A stretch of DNA of 64,000 nt from Bombilactobacillus bombi (GCF_003522965.1 NZ_CP031513.1:1736001-1800000), one strand, 5' to 3'. Positions 9,588 through 19,979 are shown, counted from the first letter of the stretch. Notes: a model not told the origin generated them from the sequence alone. Numbers and translations are program-made.

Positions 9588-10917
9588 TTTTCTTAATAAA
9601 TATTTATTGCCCCCGCTAAATAAGGTAGCTAACACTAAAGTGGTACGCAGTATTATGAATGCTAGTTTAGCAGCTGTACCCTTTACGATTGTGGCTTCTA
9701 TTTTTTTAATTTTGAATAATTTACCACAAATATTTCCTTTTGCGGCACATTTTTTTCAGCACACAATTCTTAAGTTTAGTGCCTTTTATATGCTGGGAAA
9801 CACGATGGCATTAGGTTCTCTTGCTTTGTATTACTCTTTATCAGTAGGATATTATTACATTGAAGAATATCGTCGTGCGGGTGAACAACAATTAAATTCT
9901 TTCACCGGCGCATTATTGTCGATGTTTGCTTTTCTATTGACTATTCCGTCAATTTCTTGGAGTCATGGAAGTGCTCAAGCTGTCAGCAAAACAATTGCTC
10001 CTAATAATTATTTGGTGAGTGGAGTTAGTTTTGTGAATGGTTGGCTCCAGCGTTTTGGTGGTGTAGGAATTTTTATTTCAATTATTACTGGAATTATTGC
10101 AGTTCAGCTTTATCGTTTATGTGTTAATAAAAATATTACGATAAAAATGCCTGCTGGGGTTCCAGAAGGAGTAAGTCGTTCGTTTGCGTCATTAATTCCT
10201 GCCATTTTGGTTAGTTTTGTGATGATTGGGTTAGATATTGTTTTAGGATTAATGCATACGGACTTGCACAATTTATTATCGGCACCATTTGGCTTTGTCA
10301 AAAATATGACAGGTTCGTGGCTAGGAATGATGGTGATTTTGTTACTAATTCACTTATTGTGGGTAGTTGGAGTGCATGGAACTGCCATTGTTAAAAATAG
10401 CTTTGTCAATCCAATTTTATTGGTTGCTTTAAGTGAAAATGCTAATGGTGCTCATAATATTTTTGCCGGTGATTTTATTAATATGTGGGTGTTTATTGGC
10501 GGTGCCGGTGGAACTTTAGGATTAGTTCTGTTAATGGTTTTTGCTGCTAGATCTGATCAATTAAAAACGTTGGGCAAAACAGCAATTTTACCTGCTATTT
10601 TTAATATTAATGAGCCAGTAATTTTCGGAGCACCGATTGTTTATAATCCATATTTGATTGTACCTTTTATTGTTAATCCTATGGTTTTAGCCTCAGTAGC
10701 TTACTTTGCTATTAAATTCCATTTAATTAGTTATGTGACTAGTGCAATTGCTTGGATATTGCCGGTAGGAATGGGAGCTTGGCTTGGAACAAGTGGTAAT
10801 TTAGGCGCAGTGATTGTTGCTTTTTTGAATTTGTTCTTATCGGTGATAATTTATTATCCGTTTTTTAAACTATATGATAATAATTTGTATAAGCAAGAAC
10901 AGTTACATGGTGAATAA
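9571..10917 (+). CDS. PTS EIIC, lactose/cellobiose family
   Basis: 448 aa, with about ten membrane segments and the conserved FNINEPVIFGAPIVYNP motif of the Lac/cellobiose EIIC family. It is the membrane channel that imports and phosphorylates a beta-glucoside together with EIIA and EIIB, which are not encoded nearby. The start ATG sits inside the end of the GH1 gene after a GGAG site, which indicates translational coupling. A strong hairpin terminator follows. Confidence 0.9.
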   Translation: MQKLFDFLNKYLLPPLNKVANTKVVRSIMNASLAAVPFTIVASIFLILNNLPQIFPFAAHFFQHTILKFSAFYMLGNTMALGSLALYYSLSVGYYYIEEYRRAGEQQLNSFTGALLSMFAFLLTIPSISWSHGSAQAVSKTIAPNNYLVSGVSFVNGWLQRFGGVGIFISIITGIIAVQLYRLCVNKNITIKMPAGVPEGVSRSFASLIPAILVSFVMIGLDIVLGLMHTDLHNLLSAPFGFVKNMTGSWLGMMVILLLIHLLWVVGVHGTAIVKNSFVNPILLVALSENANGAHNIFAGDFINMWVFIGGAGGTLGLVLLMVFAARSDQLKTLGKTAILPAIFNINEPVIFGAPIVYNPYLIVPFIVNPMVLASVAYFAIKFHLISYVTSAIAWILPVGMGAWLGTSGNLGAVIVAFLNLFLSVIIYYPFFKLYDNNLYKQEQLHGE

Positions 10918-10935
10918 TTTTAGATTTGATATACA

Positions 10936-10967
10936 AAAGAGCTGAAAATATTTTCAGCTCTTTTTTT
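10936..10967. terminator. Bidirectional terminator between EIIC and araR
   Basis: AGAGCTGAAAA pairs with TTTTCAGCTCT around a two-base centre, followed by seven T on the plus strand and A-rich sequence on the other side. It can serve both convergent genes. Confidence 0.85.
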
Positions 10968-10980
10968 ATATTATTAATGT

Positions 10981-12060
10981 TTATTTCTTTGGTGCCGCTG
11001 TGGAATCTCTGATTTTGAGTTGGGGTTGATGGGTAATAGAGTTGAAAGGTTTGCCATGAATCAAATCTAGTATTCCTCGACCAGCTTCTTGACCCACAGC
11101 ATAAGTTTCATAGGTCATAGTTGTTAAACTAGGCGTTATATAATTGACACCGTCATAATCATCAAAACCGGTAACTGATATGTCTTCTGGTATACGATAA
11201 TGTGCTTTTTTGAGTTTATCAACAATACGAATAGCTAATTGATCATTATAGCAAGTTATCGCTGTGGGTAATTGATTACTATTAAGATATAAATCTAATT
11301 TTTGGCTAATAACTTCAAAATTATCATGCGAACTGTACATAATAATACTAGAATTCGATAAATCAATATCATTTTTTTGATAAGCTTCTAAAAAACCGTT
11401 CAATCGATGGACGCCTTGTCGATCATCAATTTGAAAAATTCCAATTATACGCTTATGTCCCAAATTTAAGAGATAATGTGTAAGTTCACTTTCTGATTGT
11501 AGGTCAGTATTTTGAATAACTGGAAAATCAACTTCAGGATAACTGGCATTTAAAAATAATAATGGAATTTTATTTTGAGCAATTACTTGATAAATATCTA
11601 GATTAGGATTAGGTTTAGCACTTTCGCTCGGTTCGACTATTAGGCCGGCAACTTGTGAATCTAGCATATTAATTAAGCGCAAACGTTCTCTATTAGTATC
11701 ATTATGTGTATTAGCTACTAATAATGAGTATCCCTCCTTTGCAAGAATAGAATCAATATGTGAAATTATTTTTGGGAAAATATAATCTGCAATATGGGTA
11801 CATATAAGTCCAACAGTTTTACTTTCAGAATTTCGAAACCACTTTTTATTCCAATCTTGTACATACATACCACTTCCTTGAACACGATAAATTAAATTTT
11901 CCTGCTCTAATTGACCTAATGCTTTGCGAATTGCATAACGTGATATCTGAAAATATTTAATAAATTCATCTTCAGTAGGTAGTTTTTCATTTGCTTTAAA
12001 TTTTCCAGAAGTAATAGCTTGTTTTAATTTCTCCTTAACTACGTTAAATGCATTTTTCAT
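10981..12060 (-). CDS. araR: Arabinose operon repressor AraR (GntR-type HTH, LacI-type sensor)
   Basis: 359 aa. Residues 1-70 form a GntR-type winged helix (KLPTEDEFIKYFQISRYAIRKALGQL); residues ~80-355 are a LacI/periplasmic-binding-like sensor (TVGLICTHIADY, GFDDYDGVNYITPSLTTM). This combination defines AraR, which releases DNA when L-arabinose binds. It is divergent from araB, and two near-identical operator-like boxes lie between them. Recognition is by domain order and by the neighbouring araBDA genes. Confidence 0.92.
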   Translation of the reverse strand: MKNAFNVVKEKLKQAITSGKFKANEKLPTEDEFIKYFQISRYAIRKALGQLEQENLIYRVQGSGMYVQDWNKKWFRNSESKTVGLICTHIADYIFPKIISHIDSILAKEGYSLLVANTHNDTNRERLRLINMLDSQVAGLIVEPSESAKPNPNLDIYQVIAQNKIPLLFLNASYPEVDFPVIQNTDLQSESELTHYLLNLGHKRIIGIFQIDDRQGVHRLNGFLEAYQKNDIDLSNSSIIMYSSHDNFEVISQKLDLYLNSNQLPTAITCYNDQLAIRIVDKLKKAHYRIPEDISVTGFDDYDGVNYITPSLTTMTYETYAVGQEAGRGILDLIHGKPFNSITHQPQLKIRDSTAAPKK

Positions 12061-12076
12061 AAAAAGGCCTCATATT

Positions 12077-12094
12077 ATTTATTAGAATGAATAT
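12077..12094. promoter_or_regulatory. AraR operator candidate, araR-proximal box
   Basis: The box ATTTATTAGAATGAATAT recurs almost unchanged 140 bases downstream (12217-12234). It lies 17 bases upstream of araR and could mediate self-control. Confidence 0.6.
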
Positions 12095-12216
12095 CTATAT
12101 TTATCATATTTTAACATAAATAATATTCTATTGTAATTAACAAAATATTCTACAAAAAAATAAATATTTATTATTTCACTTATATTAGATGATTGCACTA
12201 ATAAAAGGCTGTAAAT

Positions 12217-12234
12217 ATTTATTCGAATGAATTT
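12217..12234. promoter_or_regulatory. AraR operator candidate, araB-proximal box
   Basis: The box ATTTATTCGAATGAATTT is centred on a dyad (ATTCGAAT) and differs from the first box at two positions. It sits directly upstream of the araB promoter. Two boxes 140 bases apart fit repression by DNA looping, as known for Bacillus AraR. Confidence 0.65.
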
Positions 12235-12243
12235 TATTTATCG

Positions 12244-12297
12244 TTGATTTATGCTGATTTATCTTATAATATGTAGACGGTGATGAAAACGTTTGTT
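12244..12297 (+). promoter_or_regulatory. araB promoter and cre site
   Basis: A perfect -10 TATAAT lies at 12265-12270 with a TTGATT -35 candidate at 12244-12249 (15-base spacer, short). Just downstream, TGAAAACGTTTGTT (12284-12297) matches the catabolite-responsive element consensus at 13 of 14 positions. It overlaps the start of the transcript, where CcpA binding would block transcription. Confidence 0.65.
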
Positions 12298-12340
12298 GTT
12301 TAGCATCTATGAAATATGGGTTAGAAAGGATTGTGCAAAA

Positions 12341-13936
12341 TTGGACATTAAAACTACTATTTCAGATATTAAAAAAGGCAAAATCTCTTTAGGAATTGAA
12401 TTAGGATCAACTCAAATTAAAGCAGTTTTAATTGATAATAATGCTAATCCACTTGCTGAGGGAAGTTATGTTTGGGAGAACAGTTATGAAGATAATATTT
12501 GGACATACTCTTTAGAAGATGCTTGGAAGGGAATTCAGTCAAGTTATCAACAACTAGCAGCAAATGTTCAAAGCAAATATCACGTTCAACTGCAAAAAAT
12601 TGGAGCTATCGGTGTAAGTGCAATGATGCATGGTTATTTAGCTTTTGACCAAGCAGGGAAACAATTAGTTCCTTTTAGAACGTGGCGTAATAATATTACC
12701 CAGGATGCTGCTGATGAGCTAACGAAGTTATTTGACTTTAATATTCCATTAAGATGGAGTATTGCCCACTTGTATCATGCCATTTTACAACAAGAAAAAC
12801 ATGTCAGTCAGATTGACTTCATTACAACTTTAGCCGGTTATGTACATTGGCAATTGTCTGGTGAAAAAGTCATTGGTGTCGGGGATGCTTCAGGGATGTT
12901 TCCGATTGAAGAACATAGTAAATTTAATCAGCGGATGATTGATCAATTTAATGGTTTACCCAAAGTGCAGGCTTATGATTGGCAGCTGCCTGATATTTTG
13001 CCTGAGATTAAAGTTGCAGGACAACCTGCAGGACATTTAACTGCTGATGGTGCTAAATTACTTAATCCAACTGGGCATTTACAAAGTGGCAGTATTATGG
13101 CGGCTCCTGAAGGAGATGCAGGCACAGGAATGATTAGTACCAATAGTGTGCGATTACGAACAGGTGACATTTCTGTGGGAACTTCAGCTTTCTCAATGGT
13201 AGTCTTGGATAAGCCGTTGGTAAAAGTCCATCGAGATATTGATTTAGTAACTACACCAGATGGTTTACCAGTAGCCATGGTTCATATCAATAATTGTTCA
13301 TCAGATATTAATGCTTGGGCTCATCTTTTTGCAGAATTTGCTGCGCGTTTGGGATTAAACTTATCAGCTAATAAATTATATGAAACTTTATTTTTAGATG
13401 TGGTAAAAAGCGATACTAATGCTGGTGGATTAGTTAATTATAGTTATTTATCTGGAGAAAATATTACTAATATTCAAGCCGGTCGCCCCTTATTTGTGCG
13501 GACTCCAGAAAGTAAGTTTAATTTGGCTAATTTTATGTTGGCTCAATTATATTCTGCTTTTGCACCTTTAAAGATTGGTATGGATATTTTGACCAAAGAA
13601 GAAGGCATTCATCCTGGCGTTATGATTGCTCAAGGAGGATTGTTCAAAACTCCTGTTATGGCTCAACAAATTTTGGCCAATGCTTTGAATATTCCGATTG
13701 CAGTTATGAACAATGCTAGTGTTGGTGGTCCATGGGGGATGGCAGTTTTAGCGCAATATACCGCAGCAGATACTGATCTTAACTTAGCAGATTATTTAGA
13801 TACTAAGATATTTGCAGATTCCGAAACAATGACTTTAGGACCAGAGCCAGATGGTGTTAAGGGTTATCAAGAATATATTGAAAGATATCAACAAGCTTTA
13901 CCAATTGAGTCTCAAGCTAGTATTTTAAAAGATTAA
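12341..13936 (+). CDS. araB: L-ribulokinase AraB (FGGY family)
   Basis: 531 aa from TTG 12341. This start is chosen because AGAAAGGA lies at 12323-12330; the longer frame from 12293 begins inside the cre site. It phosphorylates L-ribulose to L-ribulose 5-phosphate. FGGY features are the N-terminal GIELGSTQIKAV phosphate loop, VSAMMHG, and a C-terminal ATPase half with NNASVGGPWGMAV. Length is usual for lactobacillar AraB. It is the first gene of the arabinan operon, 21 bases before araD. A xylulokinase is the alternative by fold, but the neighbours decide. Confidence 0.9.
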   Translation: MDIKTTISDIKKGKISLGIELGSTQIKAVLIDNNANPLAEGSYVWENSYEDNIWTYSLEDAWKGIQSSYQQLAANVQSKYHVQLQKIGAIGVSAMMHGYLAFDQAGKQLVPFRTWRNNITQDAADELTKLFDFNIPLRWSIAHLYHAILQQEKHVSQIDFITTLAGYVHWQLSGEKVIGVGDASGMFPIEEHSKFNQRMIDQFNGLPKVQAYDWQLPDILPEIKVAGQPAGHLTADGAKLLNPTGHLQSGSIMAAPEGDAGTGMISTNSVRLRTGDISVGTSAFSMVVLDKPLVKVHRDIDLVTTPDGLPVAMVHINNCSSDINAWAHLFAEFAARLGLNLSANKLYETLFLDVVKSDTNAGGLVNYSYLSGENITNIQAGRPLFVRTPESKFNLANFMLAQLYSAFAPLKIGMDILTKEEGIHPGVMIAQGGLFKTPVMAQQILANALNIPIAVMNNASVGGPWGMAVLAQYTAADTDLNLADYLDTKIFADSETMTLGPEPDGVKGYQEYIERYQQALPIESQASILKD

Positions 13937-13957
13937 TTTTAAGGAGGTGAGAAACAT

Positions 13958-14689
13958 TTGTTAGAAGCTTTAAAAAAAGAAGTTTATGAAGCAAATATGC
14001 AGTTGCCCAAGTTGGATTTAGTGACATTTACTTGGGGAAATGTTTCTGGAATTGATCGAGAAAAAGGCTTGTTTGTGATTAAACCTTCTGGTGTCGACTA
14101 TGAAGATTTAAAACCTGAGGATTTGGTAGTTGTAAATCTGCAAGGGGAAGTAGTAGAAGGAAAGATGAATCCTTCTAGCGATACGCCAACGCATACGGTT
14201 TTGTATAATGCTTTTCCTAATATTGGAGGGATTGTGCATACTCATTCACCATGGGCAGTCTCGTTTGCCGCTGCTGGGTTAGATGTTCCCGCATTGAACA
14301 CGACTCATGCGGACACCTTTTATACCGCAGTGCCAGCAGCCAGAGCATTAACTCAAGCAGAAATCGAAGCAGATTATGAAGGTAATACTGGAAAAGCGAT
14401 TGTAGAGACTTTCAAAGAACGGCAGTTAGATTATGAAGCAACACCAGCAGCTTTAGTCAGTCAGCATGGACCGTTTGCCTGGGGAGCAACTGCAGCCAAG
14501 GCAGTTTATAATGCTAAGGTTTTAGAAGTAGTTGCTGAAGAAGATTACCATTCCCTGCAGCTAACCCGAAGCAATATTGAGTTACCACAGTATTTATTAG
14601 ATAAACATTATTATCGTAAGCATGGACAGAATGCGTACTATGGACAAAATAATGCCCAATCGCAGACACATGCCCAACATGAAAAATAA
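13958..14689 (+). CDS. araD: L-ribulose-5-phosphate 4-epimerase AraD (copy 1)
   Basis: 243 aa, TTG start after AAGGAGGTGAG. A class II aldolase-fold, metal-dependent epimerase that makes D-xylulose 5-phosphate. Visible motifs are TWGNVSG, KPSGVDY, SSDTPTH, the zinc pair HTHSPW near residues 94-96, and SQHGPFAWG. It sits between araB and araA. A second copy at 30834-31565 encodes the same protein except for residue 7 (Lys here, Gln there). By eye about 16 of 732 bases differ, nearly all silent. Confidence 0.95.
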   Translation: MLEALKKEVYEANMQLPKLDLVTFTWGNVSGIDREKGLFVIKPSGVDYEDLKPEDLVVVNLQGEVVEGKMNPSSDTPTHTVLYNAFPNIGGIVHTHSPWAVSFAAAGLDVPALNTTHADTFYTAVPAARALTQAEIEADYEGNTGKAIVETFKERQLDYEATPAALVSQHGPFAWGATAAKAVYNAKVLEVVAEEDYHSLQLTRSNIELPQYLLDKHYYRKHGQNAYYGQNNAQSQTHAQHEK

Positions 14690-14708
14690 AAATTAAGGAG
14701 TGTTAAAT

Positions 14709-16133
14709 ATGTTACAAGTACCTAATTATGAATTTTGGTTTGCTGCTGGTAGTCAGCATTTATATGGTGAAGAAACTCTAAAGAGTGTAGCTAAAGATGC
14801 TAAAGAAATTGTAGCTGGACTAAATGCTAGCGGTAAATTACCATATAAAATTGTTTTTAAAGAAGTTTTAACGACTGCAGATGAGATTACTAAATTTATG
14901 AAAGAAGCAAATTACAACGATCAAGTAGCGGGTGTGGTTACCTGGATGCATACATTTTCACCTGCTAAAAACTGGATTCGTGGTACCAAGCTTTTGCAAA
15001 AACCATTGTTACATTTTGCAACACAATATTTAGATAATATTCCATATGATACGATTGATTTTGATTATATGAACTTAAACCAAAGTGCTCATGGTGATCG
15101 TGAATATGGTTATATCAATGCACGCTTGCAAAAGCACAATAAGGTGATTTATGGACACTGGAATGATAGTGAAGTTCAACAAGAAATTGCTGATTGGGAA
15201 GATGTTGCAGTTGCTTATGAAGAATCATTTAATTTGAAAGTAGCTCGCTTTGGTGACAATATGCGTAATGTTGCCGTTACCGAGGGTGACAAAATTCAAG
15301 CACAAATTCAAATGGGTTGGACTGTTGACTACTTTGGTGTTGGCGATTTAGTAGCTGAAATGAAGCAAGTTTCTGATGATGATGTTGAAAAAGAATATCA
15401 AAAACTTCAATCAGATTATGAATTGGTAGTTGGCGACAATGATCCAAAGACTTTTGAACATGCAGTACGTTACCAATTAAAACAATATATTGCTATGACT
15501 CGTTTCTTTGAACGTGGTGGGTATAGTGCCTTTACTACCAACTTTGAAGACTTGTGGGGCTTAGAAGAATTACAAGGCTTAGCAGCACAATTATTGATGC
15601 GGGATGGTTACGGATTTGCTGGTGAAGGTGATTGGAAGACAGCAGCTTTGTTGCGGACTTTCAAGATTATGACACATAATAAACAAACTGCCTTTATGGA
15701 AGATTACACATTAGACTTACGTCCAGGACATCAAGCAATTTTAGGTTCACATATGTTGGAAGTTGACCCTTCGATTGCTTCTACTAAGCCATGTGTAGAA
15801 GTTCATCCATTAGACATTGGTGGTAAAGATGATCCTGCACGTTTAGTGTTTACTGGATCTGAAGGACCAGCAATTGATGTTACAATGGCTGATTTCCGTG
15901 ATGGCTTCAAGTTAATTAGCTATGAAGTGGACGCACATAAGCCTGAAAAAGAAACACCACACTTGCCAGTTGCTAAACAAATGTGGACACCAAAAACAGG
16001 TCTTAAAAAAGGTGCTACTGAATGGATTGAAAATGGTGGCGGTCACCATACAGTCTTCTCCTTTGCAGCCACAGAACAACAAGTACAAGATTTGGCAACA
16101 TTGTATGGAATTGAATTAGTTAATATTAAATAG
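14709..16133 (+). CDS. araA: L-arabinose isomerase AraA
   Basis: 474 aa from ATG 14709; AAGGAG ends at 14700, which rules out the GTG at 14700 as start. It converts L-arabinose to L-ribulose. The family-typical [15 protein letters not shown]-terminus, the [12 protein letters not shown] segment with a metal-binding glutamate (near residue 305), HMLEVDPS and the C-terminal GGGHHTVFS are visible. The length equals that of well-known lactobacillar AraA enzymes. Confidence 0.97.
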   Translation: MLQVPNYEFWFAAGSQHLYGEETLKSVAKDAKEIVAGLNASGKLPYKIVFKEVLTTADEITKFMKEANYNDQVAGVVTWMHTFSPAKNWIRGTKLLQKPLLHFATQYLDNIPYDTIDFDYMNLNQSAHGDREYGYINARLQKHNKVIYGHWNDSEVQQEIADWEDVAVAYEESFNLKVARFGDNMRNVAVTEGDKIQAQIQMGWTVDYFGVGDLVAEMKQVSDDDVEKEYQKLQSDYELVVGDNDPKTFEHAVRYQLKQYIAMTRFFERGGYSAFTTNFEDLWGLEELQGLAAQLLMRDGYGFAGEGDWKTAALLRTFKIMTHNKQTAFMEDYTLDLRPGHQAILGSHMLEVDPSIASTKPCVEVHPLDIGGKDDPARLVFTGSEGPAIDVTMADFRDGFKLISYEVDAHKPEKETPHLPVAKQMWTPKTGLKKGATEWIENGGGHHTVFSFAATEQQVQDLATLYGIELVNIK

Positions 16134-16161
16134 CTAATATGATTATTAGGAGGAAACACTA

Positions 16162-17136
16162 ATGAATAAAGATAATAATTACATTAATCCATTAATTATC
16201 CAAAGAGCTGATCCTTTTATTTATAAACATACGGATGGATATTATTATTTTACTGCTTCTGTGCCAGCTTATAATTTAATAGAAATTAGGCGTGCTAAAA
16301 CGTTGGCAGGTTTAGCACATGCTGCTCCTAGAACAATATGGCGAAAGCATGATTCTGGTCCAATGAGTCAATTGATTTGGGCACCGGAAATTCACTATAT
16401 TGATAGTAAATGGTTTATTTACTTTGCTGCTGCTGAAACCACTTCTTTTGACGAAAATGGAATGTTCCAGCATCGTATGTTTTGTATTGAATGCGATAAT
16501 GAGAATCCAATGGAAAGTGAAGATAATTGGATTGAACGGGGTCAAATTAAAACTCATTTAGATAGTTTTTCGTTAGACGCTACATGTTTTGAAGTAAAAG
16601 ATAAATTATATTATGTTTGGGCGCAAAAAGACCCGCAAATTAAAGGTAATTCGAATATTTATATAGCTGAAATGGAAAATCCATGGACACTAAAAACTTC
16701 TCCGGTTATGTTATCTAAACCAGAATTTGATTGGGAAACTCGTGGCTTTTGGGTAAATGAAGGCCCTGCAGTAATTCATCGTAATGGTCGTTTTTTCTTA
16801 ACCTATTCTGCTAGTGCTACTGATGAAAATTATTGTATGGGAATGTTGAGCGTTTCTGATCAAGCTGATTTATTAGATAAAGATAATTGGACTAAAAGTA
16901 AAGAACCAGTATTTCAAAGTGATTTAGCACAACGTCAGTATGGACCAGGACATAACTCTTTTACTGTAACTGAAGATAATCAAACTGATATTTTAGTATA
17001 TCATTGTCGTGATTATACCGAAATCAAAGGTGATCCTTTGTATGATCCTAATCGTCATACAAAAATTCAAGCGTTTACTTGGAATGATGATGGGACACCT
17101 AATTTTGGCAAGCCAGTTCCTTATAATTATCAATAA
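16162..17136 (+). CDS. GH43 alpha-L-arabinofuranosidase-like hydrolase (intracellular)
   Basis: 324 aa without signal peptide, so it acts on imported oligosaccharides. Five-bladed propeller hydrolase of family GH43. The three catalytic carboxylates are visible: Asp in RADPFIY (~16), Asp in LDATCFE (~139) and Glu in NEGPAVIH (~199). GH43 includes arabinofuranosidases, arabinanases and xylosidases; the operon with araBDA and GH51 favours arabinofuranosidase. Ribosome site AGGAGG, 28 bases after araA. Confidence 0.87.
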   Translation: MNKDNNYINPLIIQRADPFIYKHTDGYYYFTASVPAYNLIEIRRAKTLAGLAHAAPRTIWRKHDSGPMSQLIWAPEIHYIDSKWFIYFAAAETTSFDENGMFQHRMFCIECDNENPMESEDNWIERGQIKTHLDSFSLDATCFEVKDKLYYVWAQKDPQIKGNSNIYIAEMENPWTLKTSPVMLSKPEFDWETRGFWVNEGPAVIHRNGRFFLTYSASATDENYCMGMLSVSDQADLLDKDNWTKSKEPVFQSDLAQRQYGPGHNSFTVTEDNQTDILVYHCRDYTEIKGDPLYDPNRHTKIQAFTWNDDGTPNFGKPVPYNYQ

Positions 17137-17151
17137 AAGGAGATAATACTG

Positions 17152-18432
17152 ATGGATACAACAAACAAAACAAAAAACAAACACTTTTGGGGATTTCCAT
17201 TTTCTCATTTTAGCTATTTCTTTATTTGGGCTACAATTTATGGGTATTTAACTCTTTGGATGGAACAAGTGGCTCATCTAAATGGTGCCCAATCAGGATT
17301 AGTATTTTCAATGATGGCGGGAGTTTCTTTAATATTTCAACCATTTTTTGGAGTGATTTCTGATAAACTTCTATTTAAGAAAACTTTGATATTAACAATT
17401 GCTGCAGTCGCAATCTTTATAGGACCATACTTTCAATGGATATTTATGCCGTTATTGCATATTAACTCCTTTTTAGTTGCTTTGGTTACAGGTATTTTCC
17501 TAAGTTTCATACTTAATGGTGGTGTTAGTGTTATTGAGCAATATGTTCAAAGAGCTAGTTTGGCTAATGGTTTTGAGTATTCACATTCTCGTTTAGGTGG
17601 CTCTTTAGCTGGTATTGTTGCTTCTTTAGTAGCAGGAAGATTGTTCCTTTGGAAACCTAATTCTATTTTTTGGATGTGTAGTGTAGCTGCAATTGTCTTA
17701 GTTTGTTTATTATTATTTAGTGATAAAGTTAATCTAGAAAATGCTGCAGCAGCGGGTGATACCTCTAATTCATTAGATTTAAAAACTGTTGGAGCTGTGT
17801 TTAAAAATATGAATTTCTGGGTTTTATCAATCTTTTATATGGGTGCTTCTGCGATATTTGATGTTTTTGATCAGCAATTTATTATTTTCTTTAAAACTTT
17901 TTTCCATACGGCAGCTCAAGGAACAATTGTTTATAGTTATATGTCATCTGGTCAAACAATTATTGAATTTATTTTGATGTTTCCTATGCCTTGGATTATT
18001 AATAAGATTGGTTCTAGAAATGGATTAATTGCTTATGGATTTTTAACCTGTATTCGAATCTTGGGATCAGCTTTGTCGCCTTCATGGGGTTGGGTAGTCT
18101 TCTTTAGATTGATTGCTGGATTAGAGATGCCATTACTCTTAACCTCAATTATGAAATATATTGCTGGAGCTTTTGATATCAGAATTTATGCAACTGTCTA
18201 TGCTTTAGCTTCTAATTTTGCTAAGCAAATATCTGTCTTTATTTTCTCAACAGTAGCTGGGAATTTGTATGATAAAATTGGTTATCAACATACTTATATT
18301 ATGATGGGAATCTTTGTCTTCTTGATTACATTGTTTGCTGCATTTACTTTAAAGAAAGAAGATCCAGTTCAAGCAGGAGAAGTAGAAAATAATCAAGAAA
18401 AGCAAAGTAGTACATCAACTTCAACAAATTAA
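17152..18432 (+). CDS. MFS sugar:proton symporter (oligosaccharide:H+ symporter type)
   Basis: 426 aa with twelve membrane segments. The N-terminal FWGFPFSHFSYFFIWATIYG and the loop DKLLFKK resemble the LacY/RafB oligosaccharide:H+ symporter group. Since it lies between GH43 and GH51 genes, arabinose or arabino-oligosaccharide uptake is the likely job. The C-terminal tail is hydrophilic and rich in Gln, Ser and Thr. Strong AAAGGAGA site, 15 bases after GH43. Confidence 0.85.
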   Translation: MDTTNKTKNKHFWGFPFSHFSYFFIWATIYGYLTLWMEQVAHLNGAQSGLVFSMMAGVSLIFQPFFGVISDKLLFKKTLILTIAAVAIFIGPYFQWIFMPLLHINSFLVALVTGIFLSFILNGGVSVIEQYVQRASLANGFEYSHSRLGGSLAGIVASLVAGRLFLWKPNSIFWMCSVAAIVLVCLLLFSDKVNLENAAAAGDTSNSLDLKTVGAVFKNMNFWVLSIFYMGASAIFDVFDQQFIIFFKTFFHTAAQGTIVYSYMSSGQTIIEFILMFPMPWIINKIGSRNGLIAYGFLTCIRILGSALSPSWGWVVFFRLIAGLEMPLLLTSIMKYIAGAFDIRIYATVYALASNFAKQISVFIFSTVAGNLYDKIGYQHTYIMMGIFVFLITLFAAFTLKKEDPVQAGEVENNQEKQSSTSTSTN

Positions 18433-18452
18433 TCTTTTAGAAGGTGAAAAGT

Positions 18453-19952
18453 ATGCTAAAGGTTAATCTATTTATTGATCGTGATAATGTAATTGGTGAA
18501 ATTGATCCACGAATGTGGGGTTCATTTACTGAACAATTAGGAAGATCTATTTATACAGGTATTTACCAGCCAGACCACCCTCAAGCTGATGATAAAGGAT
18601 TTCGAAAAGATGTTATCCAGGCAATTTCACAACTAAATGTTCCATTAATTCGTTACCCAGGAGGTAATTTTGTCTCGGGATATAATTGGGAAGATGGCAT
18701 TGGTCCTAAAGAAAAACGTCCAACTAGATTAGACTTAGCTTGGAAAAGTATAGAAACTAATGAATTTGGATTACATGAGTTTATGCAATGGTGTAAATTA
18801 GTGAATGCCCAACCAGATATGGCTATTAATTTAGGCACGCGAGGAATTGATGCTGCACGTAACTTAATAGAATATTGTAATTTTCCTAAGGGAACTTATT
18901 GGAGTGACTTAAGGCGTAAAAATGGTGCGGAAAATCCTTTCAATATAAAATTGTGGTCATTAGGTAATGAAATGGATGGCGATTGGCAAATTGGACATAA
19001 AACAGCTCATGAATATGGAAGATTAGCACACGAAGCTGCTAAGGTTATGCGTCTAGTTGATCCTAGTATTGAGTTAGTTGCTAGTGGAAGTTCTTTACAT
19101 GATATGGAAACGTTTGGAAATTGGGAAGAAACTATTTTAGACGATGTATATGATGATGTAGAATATTTATCTTTGCATCAATATTATGACAATTATGAGC
19201 ATGATATTTCTAAATTTTTAGCTAGTTCTGAAGATTTTGATGCTTTTATTAATGATGTGATTGCAATTTGTGATGCTGTTAAAGCTCGTAAACATAGTAA
19301 TAAAATAATGTATTTGGCTATGGATGAATGGAATGTTTGGTATCATTCTAAATCAGCAGATGAAAAACAAAAACCTTGGCAAATAGCACCACATTTGCTA
19401 GAAGACCACTACAATTTTGCTGACGCATTAGTTGTGGGGGCACTAGCTATAGTATTAATGAAACATGCCGATCGAGTGAAAATTGGATGTTTAGCACAAT
19501 TAGTTAACGTTATTGCTCCTATTATGACTAGAACCCATGGTAATCCATCCGTCTGGTATCAATCGATTTTTTATCCATTTATGCAAGTTTCCAATTTTGG
19601 ACAAGGAACTGCATTAACAGTAAAAAATGATGTTTCTACTTATCATGTAGATAATCATGAAGTTCCTTATGTTGATGTAGCTGCTGTTTATAATGATAAA
19701 CAACAAGAATTGATTTTATTCATTGAAAATAAGGCGAATGTTTCTGCACAATTATGTAGTAAAATAAATAATTTAGTATTAAAAAATGTAATTTCAGCAA
19801 CTAAGTTTAGCGGTTACGATTTTGAATTGACTAATGAGAAACAAATTATGAAATTCCAAAATCTAACTATTGAAGTTAATGATAATAATCAAATTCAAGT
19901 AGAATTAGATCCTTATTCGTGGAACGTAATTAGAATTGCTGCTCATGATTAA
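18453..19952 (+). CDS. GH51 alpha-N-arabinofuranosidase
   Basis: 499 aa from ATG 18453; AGAAGGT at 18439-18445 supports it over an upstream GTG. Intracellular enzyme that releases arabinose from arabino-oligosaccharides. The family opening MWGSFTEQLGRSIYTGIY, the acid/base glutamate in GNEMDG (~172) and the nucleophile in MDEWNVWY (~292) are clear. Length matches bacterial AbfA. It is part of the araB-led operon. Confidence 0.96.
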   Translation: MLKVNLFIDRDNVIGEIDPRMWGSFTEQLGRSIYTGIYQPDHPQADDKGFRKDVIQAISQLNVPLIRYPGGNFVSGYNWEDGIGPKEKRPTRLDLAWKSIETNEFGLHEFMQWCKLVNAQPDMAINLGTRGIDAARNLIEYCNFPKGTYWSDLRRKNGAENPFNIKLWSLGNEMDGDWQIGHKTAHEYGRLAHEAAKVMRLVDPSIELVASGSSLHDMETFGNWEETILDDVYDDVEYLSLHQYYDNYEHDISKFLASSEDFDAFINDVIAICDAVKARKHSNKIMYLAMDEWNVWYHSKSADEKQKPWQIAPHLLEDHYNFADALVVGALAIVLMKHADRVKIGCLAQLVNVIAPIMTRTHGNPSVWYQSIFYPFMQVSNFGQGTALTVKNDVSTYHVDNHEVPYVDVAAVYNDKQQELILFIENKANVSAQLCSKINNLVLKNVISATKFSGYDFELTNEKQIMKFQNLTIEVNDNNQIQVELDPYSWNVIRIAAHD

Positions 19953-19979
19953 GTAATTATCAGAAAGGACTTTACTGAA

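Noticed and set aside
12293-12340. Longer araB start at TTG 12293
   Set aside because: It overlaps the cre site and the likely transcript start, while AGAAAGGA is correctly placed for TTG 12341.
12973-13278. 101-aa reading frame on the minus strand inside araB
   Set aside because: It lies wholly within a strongly supported gene, has no ribosome site and its sequence looks like an antisense shadow rich in Ser and Pro.
13958-14689. araD duplication carried by a mobile element
   Set aside because: No transposase, terminal inverted repeats or target-site repeats flank either copy, and identity ends at the gene ends.
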